Shown in pieces: positions 26,667-35,279 of a stretch of 60,138 bases of DNA. The DNA comes from Chromatiales bacterium (lineage in GTDB: Bacteria; Pseudomonadota; Gammaproteobacteria; Xanthomonadales; SZUA-36). Where the stretch lies: positions 1-60,138 of the forward strand of contig JAHEFS010000228.1 of assembly GCA_024640045.1 (NCBI GenBank). The letters run 5' to 3'. Both the position numbers and the translations under genes were made by a program. Under the pieces are notes generated by a model that saw only the letters and a program-made list of their open reading frames with translations, was not told the DNA's origin and ran no database searches. Position 1 is the stretch's first letter, and each line of letters starts with the position of its first letter.

Positions 26667-26800
26667 CGGTTTGGATGACTGTCCCGGTCCTGAATTGAGT
26701 CTGGCAGGCTATACTAACCGACTGGTCATCAGGCTAAAACAAGTCGGCTCAGACGCCACGATGACCCTGACCGCTTCGCGACCACTCCGGGACACCTTGG

Positions 26801-27289
26801 ATGCTAGAAAAATTACTCATCATTAGCACCGGCGGCACCATCGACAAACTATATTTCGATGACAAAAGCGACTACCAGATTGGAGAACCGCAGATCGGCG
26901 AGACTCTGAAACAGATGGGTGTCGGTTTCGAGTTCGAGATTGACTCGTTGATGCGCAAGGACAGCCTGCACTTGACGGAAAAAGATCGGATCATGATCCG
27001 TGAGGCAGTGGTCCGTTCCACGGCCCGGCATATCATTATCACGCACGGCACCGACACCATGGTGGAAACAGCCCAGGAACTGAAGAACATCCCCGGCAAG
27101 ACCATAGTGCTTACCGGCGCGCTCAATCCGGCTCGATTTCGTGACTCGGATGCGGTTTTCAATATTGGCTGCGCGGTTGGCGCCGTCCAGGGCCTTCCCG
27201 AAGGTGTATGGATTGCCATGAACGGCCGAATCTGGGACCCAAGCCATGTGCGGAAGAACAGCGCTAAGAATCGCTTCGAAGCCTGTTGA
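26801..27289 (+). CDS. Single-domain asparaginase-like protein
   Basis: The 162 residues correspond only to the N-terminal domain of L-asparaginase. Both catalytic threonine motifs are present: STGGTID (T13 region) and THGTDTM at residues 81-87 with its Thr-Asp pair. The C-terminal domain that completes the type I/II enzyme is absent; the frame ends at a clean stop, so this looks like the known short family and not a broken gene. Activity on asparagine is uncertain. It starts at ATG 26801 with a weak ribosome-binding site. Confidence 0.8.
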   Translation: MLEKLLIISTGGTIDKLYFDDKSDYQIGEPQIGETLKQMGVGFEFEIDSLMRKDSLHLTEKDRIMIREAVVRSTARHIIITHGTDTMVETAQELKNIPGKTIVLTGALNPARFRDSDAVFNIGCAVGAVQGLPEGVWIAMNGRIWDPSHVRKNSAKNRFEAC

Positions 27290-27295
27290 ATACCT

Positions 27296-28540
27296 TCAGA
27301 CCAGGGTAACCGCGTGAATCAAAACGCCCACTAACCCGCCCACGAGTGTTCCATTGATACGGATGAACTGAAGGTCCCGGCCAATGGCGAGTTCGACCCG
27401 ACGGCTGGTATCCCTGCCGTCCCATGAACGCACCGTGTCACTGATCAGGCTGGCGATCTGCGTGCGATTTCGATCAACGAGCAATACCATGGTTTCTGTC
27501 AGCCATCCGTTGATCCAGGCCTGCATGGCCTCGTCACGGCCGAGTTCATCCGCCAGTCCATCCACCCACTGTCCCACTTGTGCACGGACGGCAGAATCCG
27601 GCTGATCAAGGTCGGTTTCCAGGCGCTGGGCCAGTTCCTGCCAGATGCCGTACAGGTAGTCCTGCAGAGCTTCGTTTTCAAGCAATTGCTGCTTCAGGCG
27701 GTGACCCATCCGCCGATGTTCCGGTGAGGTCCGCAAATTCCCGGCGAGGTTTTCCAGCCAGTCGTTGAACTGGCCGCGGAGCGGATGCTCACGGTCGAGC
27801 GACATCTGGAACAACTGGCCCTCGACGCGTTCCAACATCTGTTTCAGAATCCGATCATCGACGAACCCGGGCAGCCACCAGGGGCTGCCTTCCTTGACCC
27901 GCTCGCGGATTTGTTCCTGGTTGTCGTGGAGCACCACGATGGCGTACTGCAGGAGTTGAGTCAGAATATTTTGGTGACGATCATCCTTGATCAGCCAATC
28001 CAGTGTGTGGCCCACCAGGGGTGCCAGGCTCACGTTCTTCAGCTGTCGACGACTGAGTCGGGACAGGAATTCACGAACGCGTTGCTCATGTAGCGCCTCC
28101 AGGCTCCAGCTGAGCATGCCGCAGGCGAAATCCTGCACGCTGAGCCGGCCACGTTTGGACCGCAACCACTCGATGGTGACACCCGAAAGGTCTACTCGGG
28201 TCAGTTTTTCACGTACCACTTCCGTTTCGAGAAAGTGATCGGCGATGAAGCCGGCCATGGCCTCACCCAATTCATTCTTGCGTACCGGAATGATGGCAGT
28301 GTGCGGGATTGGGATACCAAGTGGATGCCTGAACAACGCCACCACGGCGAACCAGTCCGCAAGGGCACCAACCATGCCTGCCTCGGCGAAAGCATGAACC
28401 CAGGCGGCCCAGGGTGCCGGTTGGCGCAAAGTGAGTGCAAAAAGAATCACCATCAGCATCAGCAGCACCAAGGGGACCCGCTTCATCCGACGTAAGCGCC
28501 GCTCACGCTCCTGTTCGGTCAGTGGCAGGTCAATCGACAT
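27296..28540 (-). CDS. DUF445 (YjiN-type) inner-membrane protein
   Basis: The 414-residue protein has a hydrophobic N-terminal helix (VPLLVLLMLMVILFALTL-like), the GMVGALADWFAVVALFRHPLG segment typical of DUF445, a long soluble helical middle with heptad-like charged stretches, and a C-terminal hydrophobic helix (INGTLVGGLVGVLIHAVTLV). The family function is unknown. It lies six bases after the Mpo1-like gene and is probably cotranscribed with it. It converges with the asparaginase-like gene over six bases. Confidence 0.85.
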   Translation of the reverse strand: MSIDLPLTEQERERRLRRMKRVPLVLLMLMVILFALTLRQPAPWAAWVHAFAEAGMVGALADWFAVVALFRHPLGIPIPHTAIIPVRKNELGEAMAGFIADHFLETEVVREKLTRVDLSGVTIEWLRSKRGRLSVQDFACGMLSWSLEALHEQRVREFLSRLSRRQLKNVSLAPLVGHTLDWLIKDDRHQNILTQLLQYAIVVLHDNQEQIRERVKEGSPWWLPGFVDDRILKQMLERVEGQLFQMSLDREHPLRGQFNDWLENLAGNLRTSPEHRRMGHRLKQQLLENEALQDYLYGIWQELAQRLETDLDQPDSAVRAQVGQWVDGLADELGRDEAMQAWINGWLTETMVLLVDRNRTQIASLISDTVRSWDGRDTSRRVELAIGRDLQFIRINGTLVGGLVGVLIHAVTLV

Positions 28541-28546
28541 GAGTCT

Positions 28547-28852
28547 TCAGAGCTTGACCTTGCCCATCATGATGTCCTTCCACATCACCCAGTCCCCCGC
28601 GAGGCTGTAAAACGGGTATTTAAAGGTCGCCGGCTTGTTGTGTTCAAAGAAAAAATGGCCCACCCAGGCAAACCCATAACCCACCACAGGCATCAGCCAA
28701 AGCCAGATTGGCTCGTTTCGCACGAAAGAAAAGGCTAAGACAGCGACGACCAGCCAAGTGCCTATAAAATGCAACTTGCGACAGGTTCGGTTGCTGTGTT
28801 CCGCCAGGTAGAAGGGATAGAACTCGGCAAAGCTGGAAAACTTTTTGCCCAT
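28547..28852 (-). CDS. Mpo1-like (DUF962) membrane protein
   Basis: The 101-residue protein carries the family hallmarks FYPFYLAEHSNRTCRKLHFIG, then GYGFAWVGHFFFEHNKPATF and YSLAGDWVMWKDIM. In yeast, Mpo1 is an iron-dependent dioxygenase acting on 2-hydroxy fatty acids, and the histidines that would bind iron (H19, H28, H64 and H70 region) are present. Whether the bacterial protein does the same is inference. It heads a two-gene operon with DUF445. Confidence 0.85.
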   Translation of the reverse strand: MGKKFSSFAEFYPFYLAEHSNRTCRKLHFIGTWLVVAVLAFSFVRNEPIWLWLMPVVGYGFAWVGHFFFEHNKPATFKYPFYSLAGDWVMWKDIMMGKVKL

Positions 28853-28948
28853 GATGTGTTTCTGATACCGCCGCGATTAGAATTCATCATCCTGCCAGAG
28901 TCCCTGGTTCCCGGCAATTGGCACCATCGGGAAGGCTGACCTGAACAG

Positions 28949-28977
28949 TTGACGCTGGGGCACGGAATGGTTAACTT
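28949..28977 (+). promoter_or_regulatory. Putative promoter of tRNA-Val
   Basis: A strong -35 TTGACG at 28949-28954 is followed after 17 bp by TAACTT at 28972-28977. The discriminator is GC-rich, as in stable-RNA promoters. The mature tRNA starts 17 bases downstream of the -10. A short hairpin, CCCGC/GCGGG at 28985-28996, overlaps the tRNA 5' end. Confidence 0.5.
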
Positions 28978-28993
28978 ACCCACCCCCGCAAGC

Positions 28994-29069
28994 GGGCGAT
29001 TAGCTCAGTTGGGAGAGCGCTGCAGTCACATTGCAGAGGTCACTGGTTCGAGCCCAGTATCGCCCACCA
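28994..29069 (+). tRNA. tRNA-Val (anticodon CAC)
   Basis: The 76 nt fold as a complete cloverleaf: acceptor GGGCGAT pairs with ATCGCCC, the D stem is GCTC/GAGC, the anticodon stem is CTGCA/TGCAG with loop GTCACAT, the T stem is ACTGG/CCAGT with loop TTCGAGC, and A73 plus CCA is encoded. The anticodon at positions 34-36 reads CAC, decoding GUG valine codons. Position 32 is G, which is slightly unusual. The CCA end is followed at once by a large hairpin. Confidence 0.93.
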
Positions 29070-29099
29070 CCTCTTCCGGGCCTGCGGCCCAAAGAGGTG
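29068..29099 (+). terminator. Large hairpin right after tRNA-Val
   Basis: CACCTCTT at 29068-29075 pairs with AAGAGGTG at 29092-29099, and inside it GGGCC pairs with GGCCC across a TGC loop. There is no T-run afterwards, so it may be a processing or Rho-assisted 3' structure and not a classical intrinsic terminator. It begins inside the CCA end, so it competes with the acceptor only in the precursor. Confidence 0.5.
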
Positions 29100-29205
29100 A
29101 TCGACGACACCCGGCCCGCAGTGATACTTTCCAAGTGGTTCCCAAGCCACGCAAATGCTCGCGGAATTGATTACCGGCTCCGTCCAAATGCCAGTTGCCG
29201 CGCGC

Positions 29206-29230
29206 GGTTCGAGCCCAGTATCGCCCACCA
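29206..29230 (+). repeat. Exact 25-bp copy of the tRNA-Val 3' end (att-like)
   Basis: Bases 29206-29230 repeat exactly the last 25 bases of the tRNA (29045-29069), from the T-arm GGTTCGAGCCC through the encoded CCA. The 136 bp between the copies carry the hairpin but no gene. Tyrosine integrases often use tRNA 3' ends as attB, so this pair looks like an attL/attR scar, or a landing site, left after an element was lost. From here to 29383 I see nothing else; the stretch 29231-29383 is AT-richer and non-coding. Confidence 0.7.
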
Positions 29231-29383
29231 ATTCCTTCCCCTCACTCCTGGCAACTAGTGGTTCCTACTGCCGGCTGACACAATCGCCAAAATTTATGCG
29301 CCCTTGCGGCCAAATGCGAATCTTTTGTTAATAACTGAATCCGGTCCCATTACTATCATCTGCCATAGATGCAGATGTATTCC

Positions 29384-31600
29384 CTACTTCTCAGGCACTC
29401 TCTCCACATCCAGGGTTTCCCGTTGCACTGCAATTCTCCGTTGGTGCTCGGCCGATGCCGCCTGGAATCGGGGTTCGTGACGAATCAGGTCATACATTGG
29501 CATTTGGTGGACAATGTACCAGTCATTCAGGTGGTTGTGAGCCAGTTGGGTTTCGATGCTCTGCAAGGCTTTCTCCGTGTCGCCGGCAGCCAGGTAGCAT
29601 GCATCCGGAAAATACACGTCAGGGTGCTCGGTCAACAACGGCAGCGAGTCTTCCATGAAAGCTGTTGTTTGCTGTAACAATGCTTCACCAAGCTCATGAT
29701 TCCCGGTGTTCATGAACAACCAGGCAACGAAACAACCGATTGGCTTCCTGTAGCCAATCGATGTAAACAGATCTGGCCATTGATCAGGTTCGAGCCAGCG
29801 CGGTTCGATCGACAGAAATATTTCGCGTGAAAGTTGAATGTCGCCCTGGGCAAGTGCGATTGAACCCACGATCAGAGGCAGGAAACCAATATTCTGTATT
29901 TCCGGCAACAGCCATTGGATGGTTTCCCGGGTGCCGGCCTTGTTTCCTTTGCCATAACTGAGATGTACGTCAACAAGACCCGACATCCACTCCGGTGCGC
30001 CCAGATCGACTATTTTGTCGCGAACTTGTTGAACCGCTTCCAAATCCCCCAGGTTCATGAATATGCCGCCCGTATATAAATAGCTGTTGGGGCTCTCAGG
30101 GTCGAGCGCAATCATTTTGTTCATCAAGGCCAGCGCTTTGTCCAGTTGCCCCATGTCATGCCGGTACAAATCTGACAGCCCCCCATATCGCGGGGCGAAA
30201 TCCGGGTTGAGTTCAATCACTTTTTTATATTGGTTTTCTGCCAGCGTGTAGAGCCCCCTGGAGCGGTAAATCGTTGCCAGGCTGACGCCGATAATGCCTG
30301 ACCTTGGATCCAGTATGGCGGCCTTTTGCATCAGGTCAGTGCTTTCCTGAATCCGCAGTGGGTCAGTCAGGCCAATGTGTGATGAATACCATTGATAAGC
30401 GGTGGCATAGTTGGGACTTAATTCGATGGCTTTTTGATACGCTGCTTCTGCTTCATCATCCCGCCCGTGGTAGTAATGTATCCAGGCCAGCGAGGCATAC
30501 GCTTCGCCGAGGTCATTGTCGATGGCCATGGCGTTTTTCACGGCATCTTCAATGATGGGCCACGTTTCTTCGGCATCACCCCATTGCATTGAAAGGAAGA
30601 GGCTATCCGCCACACCCACCCATGCCAGCGCAAACGAAGGGTCGATCTCGGTCGCTTTCTTAAATTCCTCAACAGCCAGTTTCAACTTGGCCGTGTGTCG
30701 GGTCGCCATCAATTGCCGGCCTCGCATATAGGCTTCATAGGCCTGCAGATTGTCGGTTGGTCGTGCGTCAACGCGCAGTTGTTCACCTGGGGAAAGCTCG
30801 GCCTGTAAGGCATCGGCAATCATCCTGGTTATTTCGCTTTGCACGGCGAACAGGTTTTCCGCGGTCAACTCTCGATCGTAGATTTCTGCCCAAAGGTGTT
30901 CATCCGTGACCGCATCGATCAACTGCACATTGATCCGAACATGGTTGCCGGAACGCTGGATACCCCCTTCCAGAATGTTGGCAACGCCCAGCTCCTGTGC
31001 AATCTGCGGCAGCTTCTTGACGGTGTCCTTATATTCTATGACCGAGGTACGTGAGATCACCTTCATCGAGCCAATCTTGGCGATGGTGGTCAGGAGATCA
31101 TCATGGATGCCATCGGTGAAGAACTGGTCTTCCTCGCGATTGCTGCGGTTATCGAAAGGCAGTACCGCAATGGATTTGTCACCGCGTGATTCGAGTATGG
31201 CAGTAGTGAGTCCTTCCTGCCGCGCCGATTGGGCGATTTGCTCATCTTCGACAGGGTCGAGCACAAACTTGTCAAATGCGAAGTACCCCAGAGCCAGGGC
31301 CAGCACAACCAGGATGATGTGGTCCAGTTTCCTGCCGGTGGTTTGGCTTGTTGACTCGTCGGCGTCAACGTCCGCGTCTTTCTTCAATCCATCCGGAGTA
31401 ATCTCGAATACCCAGGAAAGAACCAGGCTTGGTATGAAACCAATGGCCAGCACAATGACGACCAGTCGGGCGGGTGTGTCGCCGAAGCCGAACAATGGAA
31501 ATATCGTTTCGGCGACCTGGATCAGCAGCCACGCGCCCACCACGTAGGCCGTACCGATACGAAGAACATTCCGGCGCTTCAGTTCGCTAAATAAGGACAA
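29384..31600 (-). CDS. Membrane-anchored TolB-N-like/TPR protein
   Basis: The protein has 738 residues. Three hydrophobic helices near the N-terminus (IGTAYVVGAWLLIQVAETIF, VVIVLAIGFIPSLVLSWVF, IILVVLALALGYFAFDKFVL) would place the remainder outside the cytoplasm. A domain at about residues 140-270 (SIAVLPFDNRS, FFTDGIHDDLLTTIAKI, EGGIQRSGNHVRINVQLID) resembles the TolB-N-like domain found with adenylate cyclases, but no cyclase domain is present. At least six TPRs follow (LGEAYASLAWIHYYHGRDDE). The start is TTG with a poor ribosome-binding site. It is divergent from the lipoprotein/TIR genes. It probably works as a periplasmic sensor or scaffold; this is inference. Confidence 0.8.
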   Translation of the reverse strand: MSLFSELKRRNVLRIGTAYVVGAWLLIQVAETIFPLFGFGDTPARLVVIVLAIGFIPSLVLSWVFEITPDGLKKDADVDADESTSQTTGRKLDHIILVVLALALGYFAFDKFVLDPVEDEQIAQSARQEGLTTAILESRGDKSIAVLPFDNRSNREEDQFFTDGIHDDLLTTIAKIGSMKVISRTSVIEYKDTVKKLPQIAQELGVANILEGGIQRSGNHVRINVQLIDAVTDEHLWAEIYDRELTAENLFAVQSEITRMIADALQAELSPGEQLRVDARPTDNLQAYEAYMRGRQLMATRHTAKLKLAVEEFKKATEIDPSFALAWVGVADSLFLSMQWGDAEETWPIIEDAVKNAMAIDNDLGEAYASLAWIHYYHGRDDEAEAAYQKAIELSPNYATAYQWYSSHIGLTDPLRIQESTDLMQKAAILDPRSGIIGVSLATIYRSRGLYTLAENQYKKVIELNPDFAPRYGGLSDLYRHDMGQLDKALALMNKMIALDPESPNSYLYTGGIFMNLGDLEAVQQVRDKIVDLGAPEWMSGLVDVHLSYGKGNKAGTRETIQWLLPEIQNIGFLPLIVGSIALAQGDIQLSREIFLSIEPRWLEPDQWPDLFTSIGYRKPIGCFVAWLFMNTGNHELGEALLQQTTAFMEDSLPLLTEHPDVYFPDACYLAAGDTEKALQSIETQLAHNHLNDWYIVHQMPMYDLIRHEPRFQAASAEHQRRIAVQRETLDVERVPEK

Positions 31601-31851
31601 GGTCTGGCTTCAAGGTGGCCGCAGTTACACCCAAGAGTAATGCTTGGTCGGAAGGATGCCAACAGTATGCGTTACGTTGGTGATCCATTTGGTCCGCTCC
31701 TGGTCGAAAGGGTAAGTCAAAAAGAAGTTGGGCTTTTGGTGATTGGAAACAACTCGAGGACCTGCGCGCGTGCCTGCCCCGTACGCCAGGGGCCGATTCA
31801 CTTGTCGGAGTAGTATCTACTTGGATATTCAGTAGAAAAATACGAAATCTG

Positions 31852-31867
31852 CTATGTTTAGACATAG
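31852..31867. repeat. Short inverted repeat in the 341-bp divergent gap
   Basis: CTATGT at 31852-31857 is inverted as ACATAG at 31862-31867 with a four-base centre. It lies in the gap 31601-31941 between the TolB/TPR gene and the lipoprotein gene. Around it the DNA is AT-rich and promoter-like, but I could not fix a convincing -35/-10 pair. It could be an operator or a leader hairpin. Confidence 0.4.
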
Positions 31868-31941
31868 TAGTGTGAAAAGATGCGAAGCACTCGGACATGG
31901 AAGACTGAGGCTGGAACCTGGTTGCGAGAGGAGGATTAACA

Positions 31942-32556
31942 ATGAAAATGGCCGCTTTGTTCGGTACATTGATTTCCGTCGCCTTGTTGACCGGCTGTGC
32001 CGCCAACAGGGACTACCAATTCGACATGTTCAAGTTAACGTCGACAGGGGTCAAACCATTCAAGGTCACGCTGAACATCGACAGCAGCACAAATGTGCTG
32101 ACCCCCAAGGATAAGGGAATAAGCCGTAATTGCAGCGACAAGTTTGATGACAAGCTGAAGAAAGCCTGTTTCGTGGCAGAAGTCGGGGAGATGCTCGAGA
32201 TGGAGTTCAGGTTGCAGCAACCCGGCGGCACAAACTGGCGATTCACCAAAGTCTGGATCTGCTCTGGAACTATCAAACCAAACCCCGAAAATATGGCTGA
32301 CTGCTCGCTGACACCCAGCGAACGGGCGGATTTCGTCGTTGAGGCCAACAACGAAGTCAGGCTGATGCCTGGTAATGGAACCATCGACCTAACTTCATTT
32401 TCGCAACAACTGCGAGTCTTCACGATCAGGGACTTCAACTGGCTCGAACAGAATTACATTTACGTTATCGAAGCCTGCGAGGAAGGGTCGACCGATGTAG
32501 ACGACTGCGCCCGGCTGGATCCGGGTGGCACCAACAAGGGCCGGGGTCTCGGCTGA
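31942..32556 (+). CDS. Predicted outer lipoprotein of unknown family
   Basis: A lipoprotein signal with lipobox LLTGC (Cys19) is clear: MKMAALFGTLISVALLTGC. The mature part of about 185 residues is beta-rich with pairs of cysteines (NCSDKFDDKLKKACF, WICSG and DCSL, EACEEG and DDCARL) that suggest disulfides. Position +2 after Cys is Ala, which fits outer-membrane sorting. GAGGAGGA precedes the ATG. It lies 60 bp upstream of the TIR gene on the same strand, so they are likely cotranscribed. I recognise no family. Confidence 0.75.
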   Translation: MKMAALFGTLISVALLTGCAANRDYQFDMFKLTSTGVKPFKVTLNIDSSTNVLTPKDKGISRNCSDKFDDKLKKACFVAEVGEMLEMEFRLQQPGGTNWRFTKVWICSGTIKPNPENMADCSLTPSERADFVVEANNEVRLMPGNGTIDLTSFSQQLRVFTIRDFNWLEQNYIYVIEACEEGSTDVDDCARLDPGGTNKGRGLG

Positions 32557-32616
32557 CCCAACGAACACAGTCTCGCGTTGACATGATTCGCGCTCCGGCT
32601 CGCCGGACGATGCCAC

Positions 32617-34674
32617 ATGCCTGAGCTACGATACAGGGCCTATATCAGCTACAGCCATGCCGACGAGCGCTGGGCGGCGTGGCTGCAGCGCGCCCTGGAA
32701 ACCTATCGGGTGCCGGCCCGGCTGGCAGCCGAACGGGAGTTGCCGCGGCGGCTTTCACCCATATTTCGCGACCGTGAAGATCTTTCTTCGGCCAGCAACC
32801 TGGCTGACAGCCTGGTCGCAGCCCTGAACGATTCAGATGCCATGATCGTAGTGTGTTCGCCCGCCGCGGCAAGATCACGATGGGTGAACAAGGAAATACG
32901 CCTGTTCAGGGAACTCGGCCGGGCCGGGCGAGTTTTTTGCATGATCGTCGACGGCGACCCGGGTTCGCAATCCATCGACGAGGGATGCTTTCCGCCGGCA
33001 CTCCTGGAATGCGGCAATGCAGGGGCAGAGCCCCTCGCTGCAGATGTCCGCGATTTCGCGGACGGCAAGCGGCTGGCGAAGCTAAAGCTCGTTGCCGCCC
33101 TGTTGGGGGTACGCCTCGATGAATTGCGTCAACGCGATCTCACGCGTCGCCGCAGATGGCGAGCCCTGGGTGCGCTCGCACTGGCGGCAGCGCTTGCGCT
33201 CGGCGTCATCACGGTTTCGTCTCTCGTTTCGGAGCAGCGGGAGCGCGACAAAGCCGAGCAAATGGCGGCTTTTGTCGTAGAGTTGGGCGAAGACCTGCAG
33301 TCGGACATCGATCTTGACACGCTTGGCAGGATCAGCGCGCGCGCCATGGGCTACTTGCAGGAACTGGATCCCAGGAACCTGACACCGGAAACCAACATCA
33401 AGGTTGGGCTTGCCTTGCGTCAATTGGGGCACGTGAACCTCGGCCAAGCCAAGCTGCCCGAGTCTCTGACCGCCTACCAGCAGTCGCTCGGGCTGTTCCG
33501 GGAGTTGGCGGATAAGTACCCTGATCGCACGAACATCCAGTTCGAGCTGGCGCAGGCAGAATTTTACGTGGGCAACTACCACTATGAGCAGGGTGAGATC
33601 CAGGCGGCCTGGAAACCATGGCAACAGTACCTGGCCATTGCCCGGAAATTGTATGAAGCGGAGCCGTCCAACCGACAGTGGATGCTGGAATTGTCTTACG
33701 GCAGGCTGAATGTTTTGTTGCTGCGCATCTCGTCCGGAAAGAGCGCAGACCAGTCGCTGCTCGATGCCGCCGACGAATCGGTCGACCTGTCTCGCCGGAC
33801 GCTGCAAGCCTGGCCGGACAACAACGAGGTGATCAGCCACTATTCCAATGTGCTGGCCTGGGCCGCCGATGCAGAACTAAGCGCCTGTCACCTGGACACA
33901 GCCAGCGAATATCGGCACGAGACACTCACAATGGCGTCCGAGGCCTCGCGTGGCGACCTTTCCAACAATGACCTTCGCGAACGCCTGGCTTACGCGCATT
34001 CCGGCATGGCCAAGGTTCACAACGATCTTGGAAAGACGACAGAAGCGGAACGGCACCTCCAGACGACCCTGCGGATTCTCGGCGAATTAGGCGCCAGAGA
34101 TCCCAGTAACCGAATGCTGGCCTCCGAGATCGCCGCGAACAAGCGCCTGCTGGCCAATCTCCTGATGAATACACACCGTTTGGGAATGGCAGTTCCCCTG
34201 TTGCAGGAAGTCAAATCACATTTTGAGCCTCTGCCAGCCATCAAGGATTTGACCGAATCCGAAATCGGCGACTACGCGAGATTCATGGAAGACTACGCTG
34301 ACCTGATGATCCGGACGGGTGACGAGGCGCAAGCCCGCCAGGCGCTGACGCGCTTGTCGGAGATCGTCAATCACCAGTTGTCCGAGCGTGATCATCAACT
34401 CAAAGTCAAATACTCGGCAGCACGTTTACGATACCTGGGTTTAGTATTGGACCAGCGCGACCCGGCGCTGGATCTCCCCGCACTCGCCGAGGCCAAACCC
34501 GAGGACGACAGTGAATTCCGCAGCTGTTACGACGCGGATTTGAGCGCCCGGCTGGCCATTGTCGAGGGAGATCGACCGGGCGCCGTGCGCCAGGCAGAAT
34601 ATCTCCAAGCCAGGAAGTATCGTAATCCGGGCTTCATTCGATTCTGTGAAAGCCACGCGTTGTGCACCGAATGA
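32617..34674 (+). CDS. TIR domain - transmembrane - TPR protein
   Basis: The first ~135 residues form a TIR fold: YRAYISYSHADERWAAWLQ (strand A), IFRDREDLSSASNLADSL (BB region) and SDAMIVVCSPAAARSRWVNK with W89 and E93, where E93 sits at the catalytic glutamate position of NAD-cleaving TIRs. After a basic stretch (TRRRRW, 176-181) comes one membrane helix at about 183-205, then about 470 residues of TPR-like helices. The basic residues suggest a cytoplasmic TIR and a periplasmic TPR domain. Bacterial TIRs act in antiphage and cell-death signalling or as scaffolds. The exact role here is unknown. Confidence 0.82.
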   Translation: MPELRYRAYISYSHADERWAAWLQRALETYRVPARLAAERELPRRLSPIFRDREDLSSASNLADSLVAALNDSDAMIVVCSPAAARSRWVNKEIRLFRELGRAGRVFCMIVDGDPGSQSIDEGCFPPALLECGNAGAEPLAADVRDFADGKRLAKLKLVAALLGVRLDELRQRDLTRRRRWRALGALALAAALALGVITVSSLVSEQRERDKAEQMAAFVVELGEDLQSDIDLDTLGRISARAMGYLQELDPRNLTPETNIKVGLALRQLGHVNLGQAKLPESLTAYQQSLGLFRELADKYPDRTNIQFELAQAEFYVGNYHYEQGEIQAAWKPWQQYLAIARKLYEAEPSNRQWMLELSYGRLNVLLLRISSGKSADQSLLDAADESVDLSRRTLQAWPDNNEVISHYSNVLAWAADAELSACHLDTASEYRHETLTMASEASRGDLSNNDLRERLAYAHSGMAKVHNDLGKTTEAERHLQTTLRILGELGARDPSNRMLASEIAANKRLLANLLMNTHRLGMAVPLLQEVKSHFEPLPAIKDLTESEIGDYARFMEDYADLMIRTGDEAQARQALTRLSEIVNHQLSERDHQLKVKYSAARLRYLGLVLDQRDPALDLPALAEAKPEDDSEFRSCYDADLSARLAIVEGDRPGAVRQAEYLQARKYRNPGFIRFCESHALCTE

Positions 34675-34781
34675 TTCGAACGAACGAAATCAGAGCAAAA
34701 GCTTTCGTGTGTCCCCAATTCAGCTTCTGGCCCGGAGCGGAAGTCGGGAAATATGGATGGTTTTGATCTGACCCCATTCGT

Positions 34782-35162
34782 TCAAGGACGCACAAGTTCG
34801 TAATTGAAGTCATATGCGTGGCTGTTTGCTTCCTGAATGATCATCATTGAGCCCTTGATACCCTCCAGTTCACCGCTTCCGGATCCCTCAAGTATCTCAA
34901 CCTCCAACGATTGAGATTCCTTGCTCATATAACCTCTGTGAATCAGCGTGAACGAGCCGCTTTTACCCCGAACCGAACCCGAGAATTCTTCAATCGCATA
35001 GTAAACAGCCGCGCCGCTTCCTGTTCTCTTGCTGATCATCTGGCCAATGCCCCTACCATCAAGATCTCCCTCGTACTTTTTGTCTATGAGCATTCTTCCT
35101 GCAGGGAAACCGTCATCAACCTGCGGGGTCAGGATTACCTGGAACGTTCCTTTTGCGGACAT
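34782..35162 (-). CDS. DUF3224 family protein
   Basis: The 126-residue protein fits the small beta-barrel DUF3224 family: MSAKGTFQVILTPQ at the start, then KKYEGDLDGRGIGQMIS, AAVYYAIEEFSGSVRGKSGSF and the closing GSGELEGIKGSMMI with a final HAYDFNYEL. The family function is unknown. The ribosome-binding site AAAGGTG is close to the ATG. The gene stands alone between the TIR gene and the MazG-like gene, and its base composition is more AT-rich than the core genes, so acquisition is possible. Confidence 0.85.
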   Translation of the reverse strand: MSAKGTFQVILTPQVDDGFPAGRMLIDKKYEGDLDGRGIGQMISKRTGSGAAVYYAIEEFSGSVRGKSGSFTLIHRGYMSKESQSLEVEILEGSGSGELEGIKGSMMIIQEANSHAYDFNYELVRP

Positions 35163-35279
35163 AGGGGCACCTTTAAAAAAACCTCTCCCATGAATGATAA
35201 ATCAGCGGTCCCGAACAAAAATCAATTCCGGAACTGAGCAGAACAGTAGAATAGCAGCAAGCTTCAAGAGGACTGATCA

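Noticed and set aside
29206-29230. Second tRNA gene
   Set aside because: Only the T-arm and acceptor 3' strand are present; there is no D-arm, anticodon arm or 5' acceptor strand.
29040-29231. 63-residue minus-strand frame across the tRNA 3' end and its copy
   Set aside because: Antisense of a tRNA gives a familiar false peptide; no start context.
31801-31900. Defined promoter for the lipoprotein/TIR operon
   Set aside because: AT-rich hexamers are present, but no -35/-10 pair has acceptable spacing, so I did not call one.
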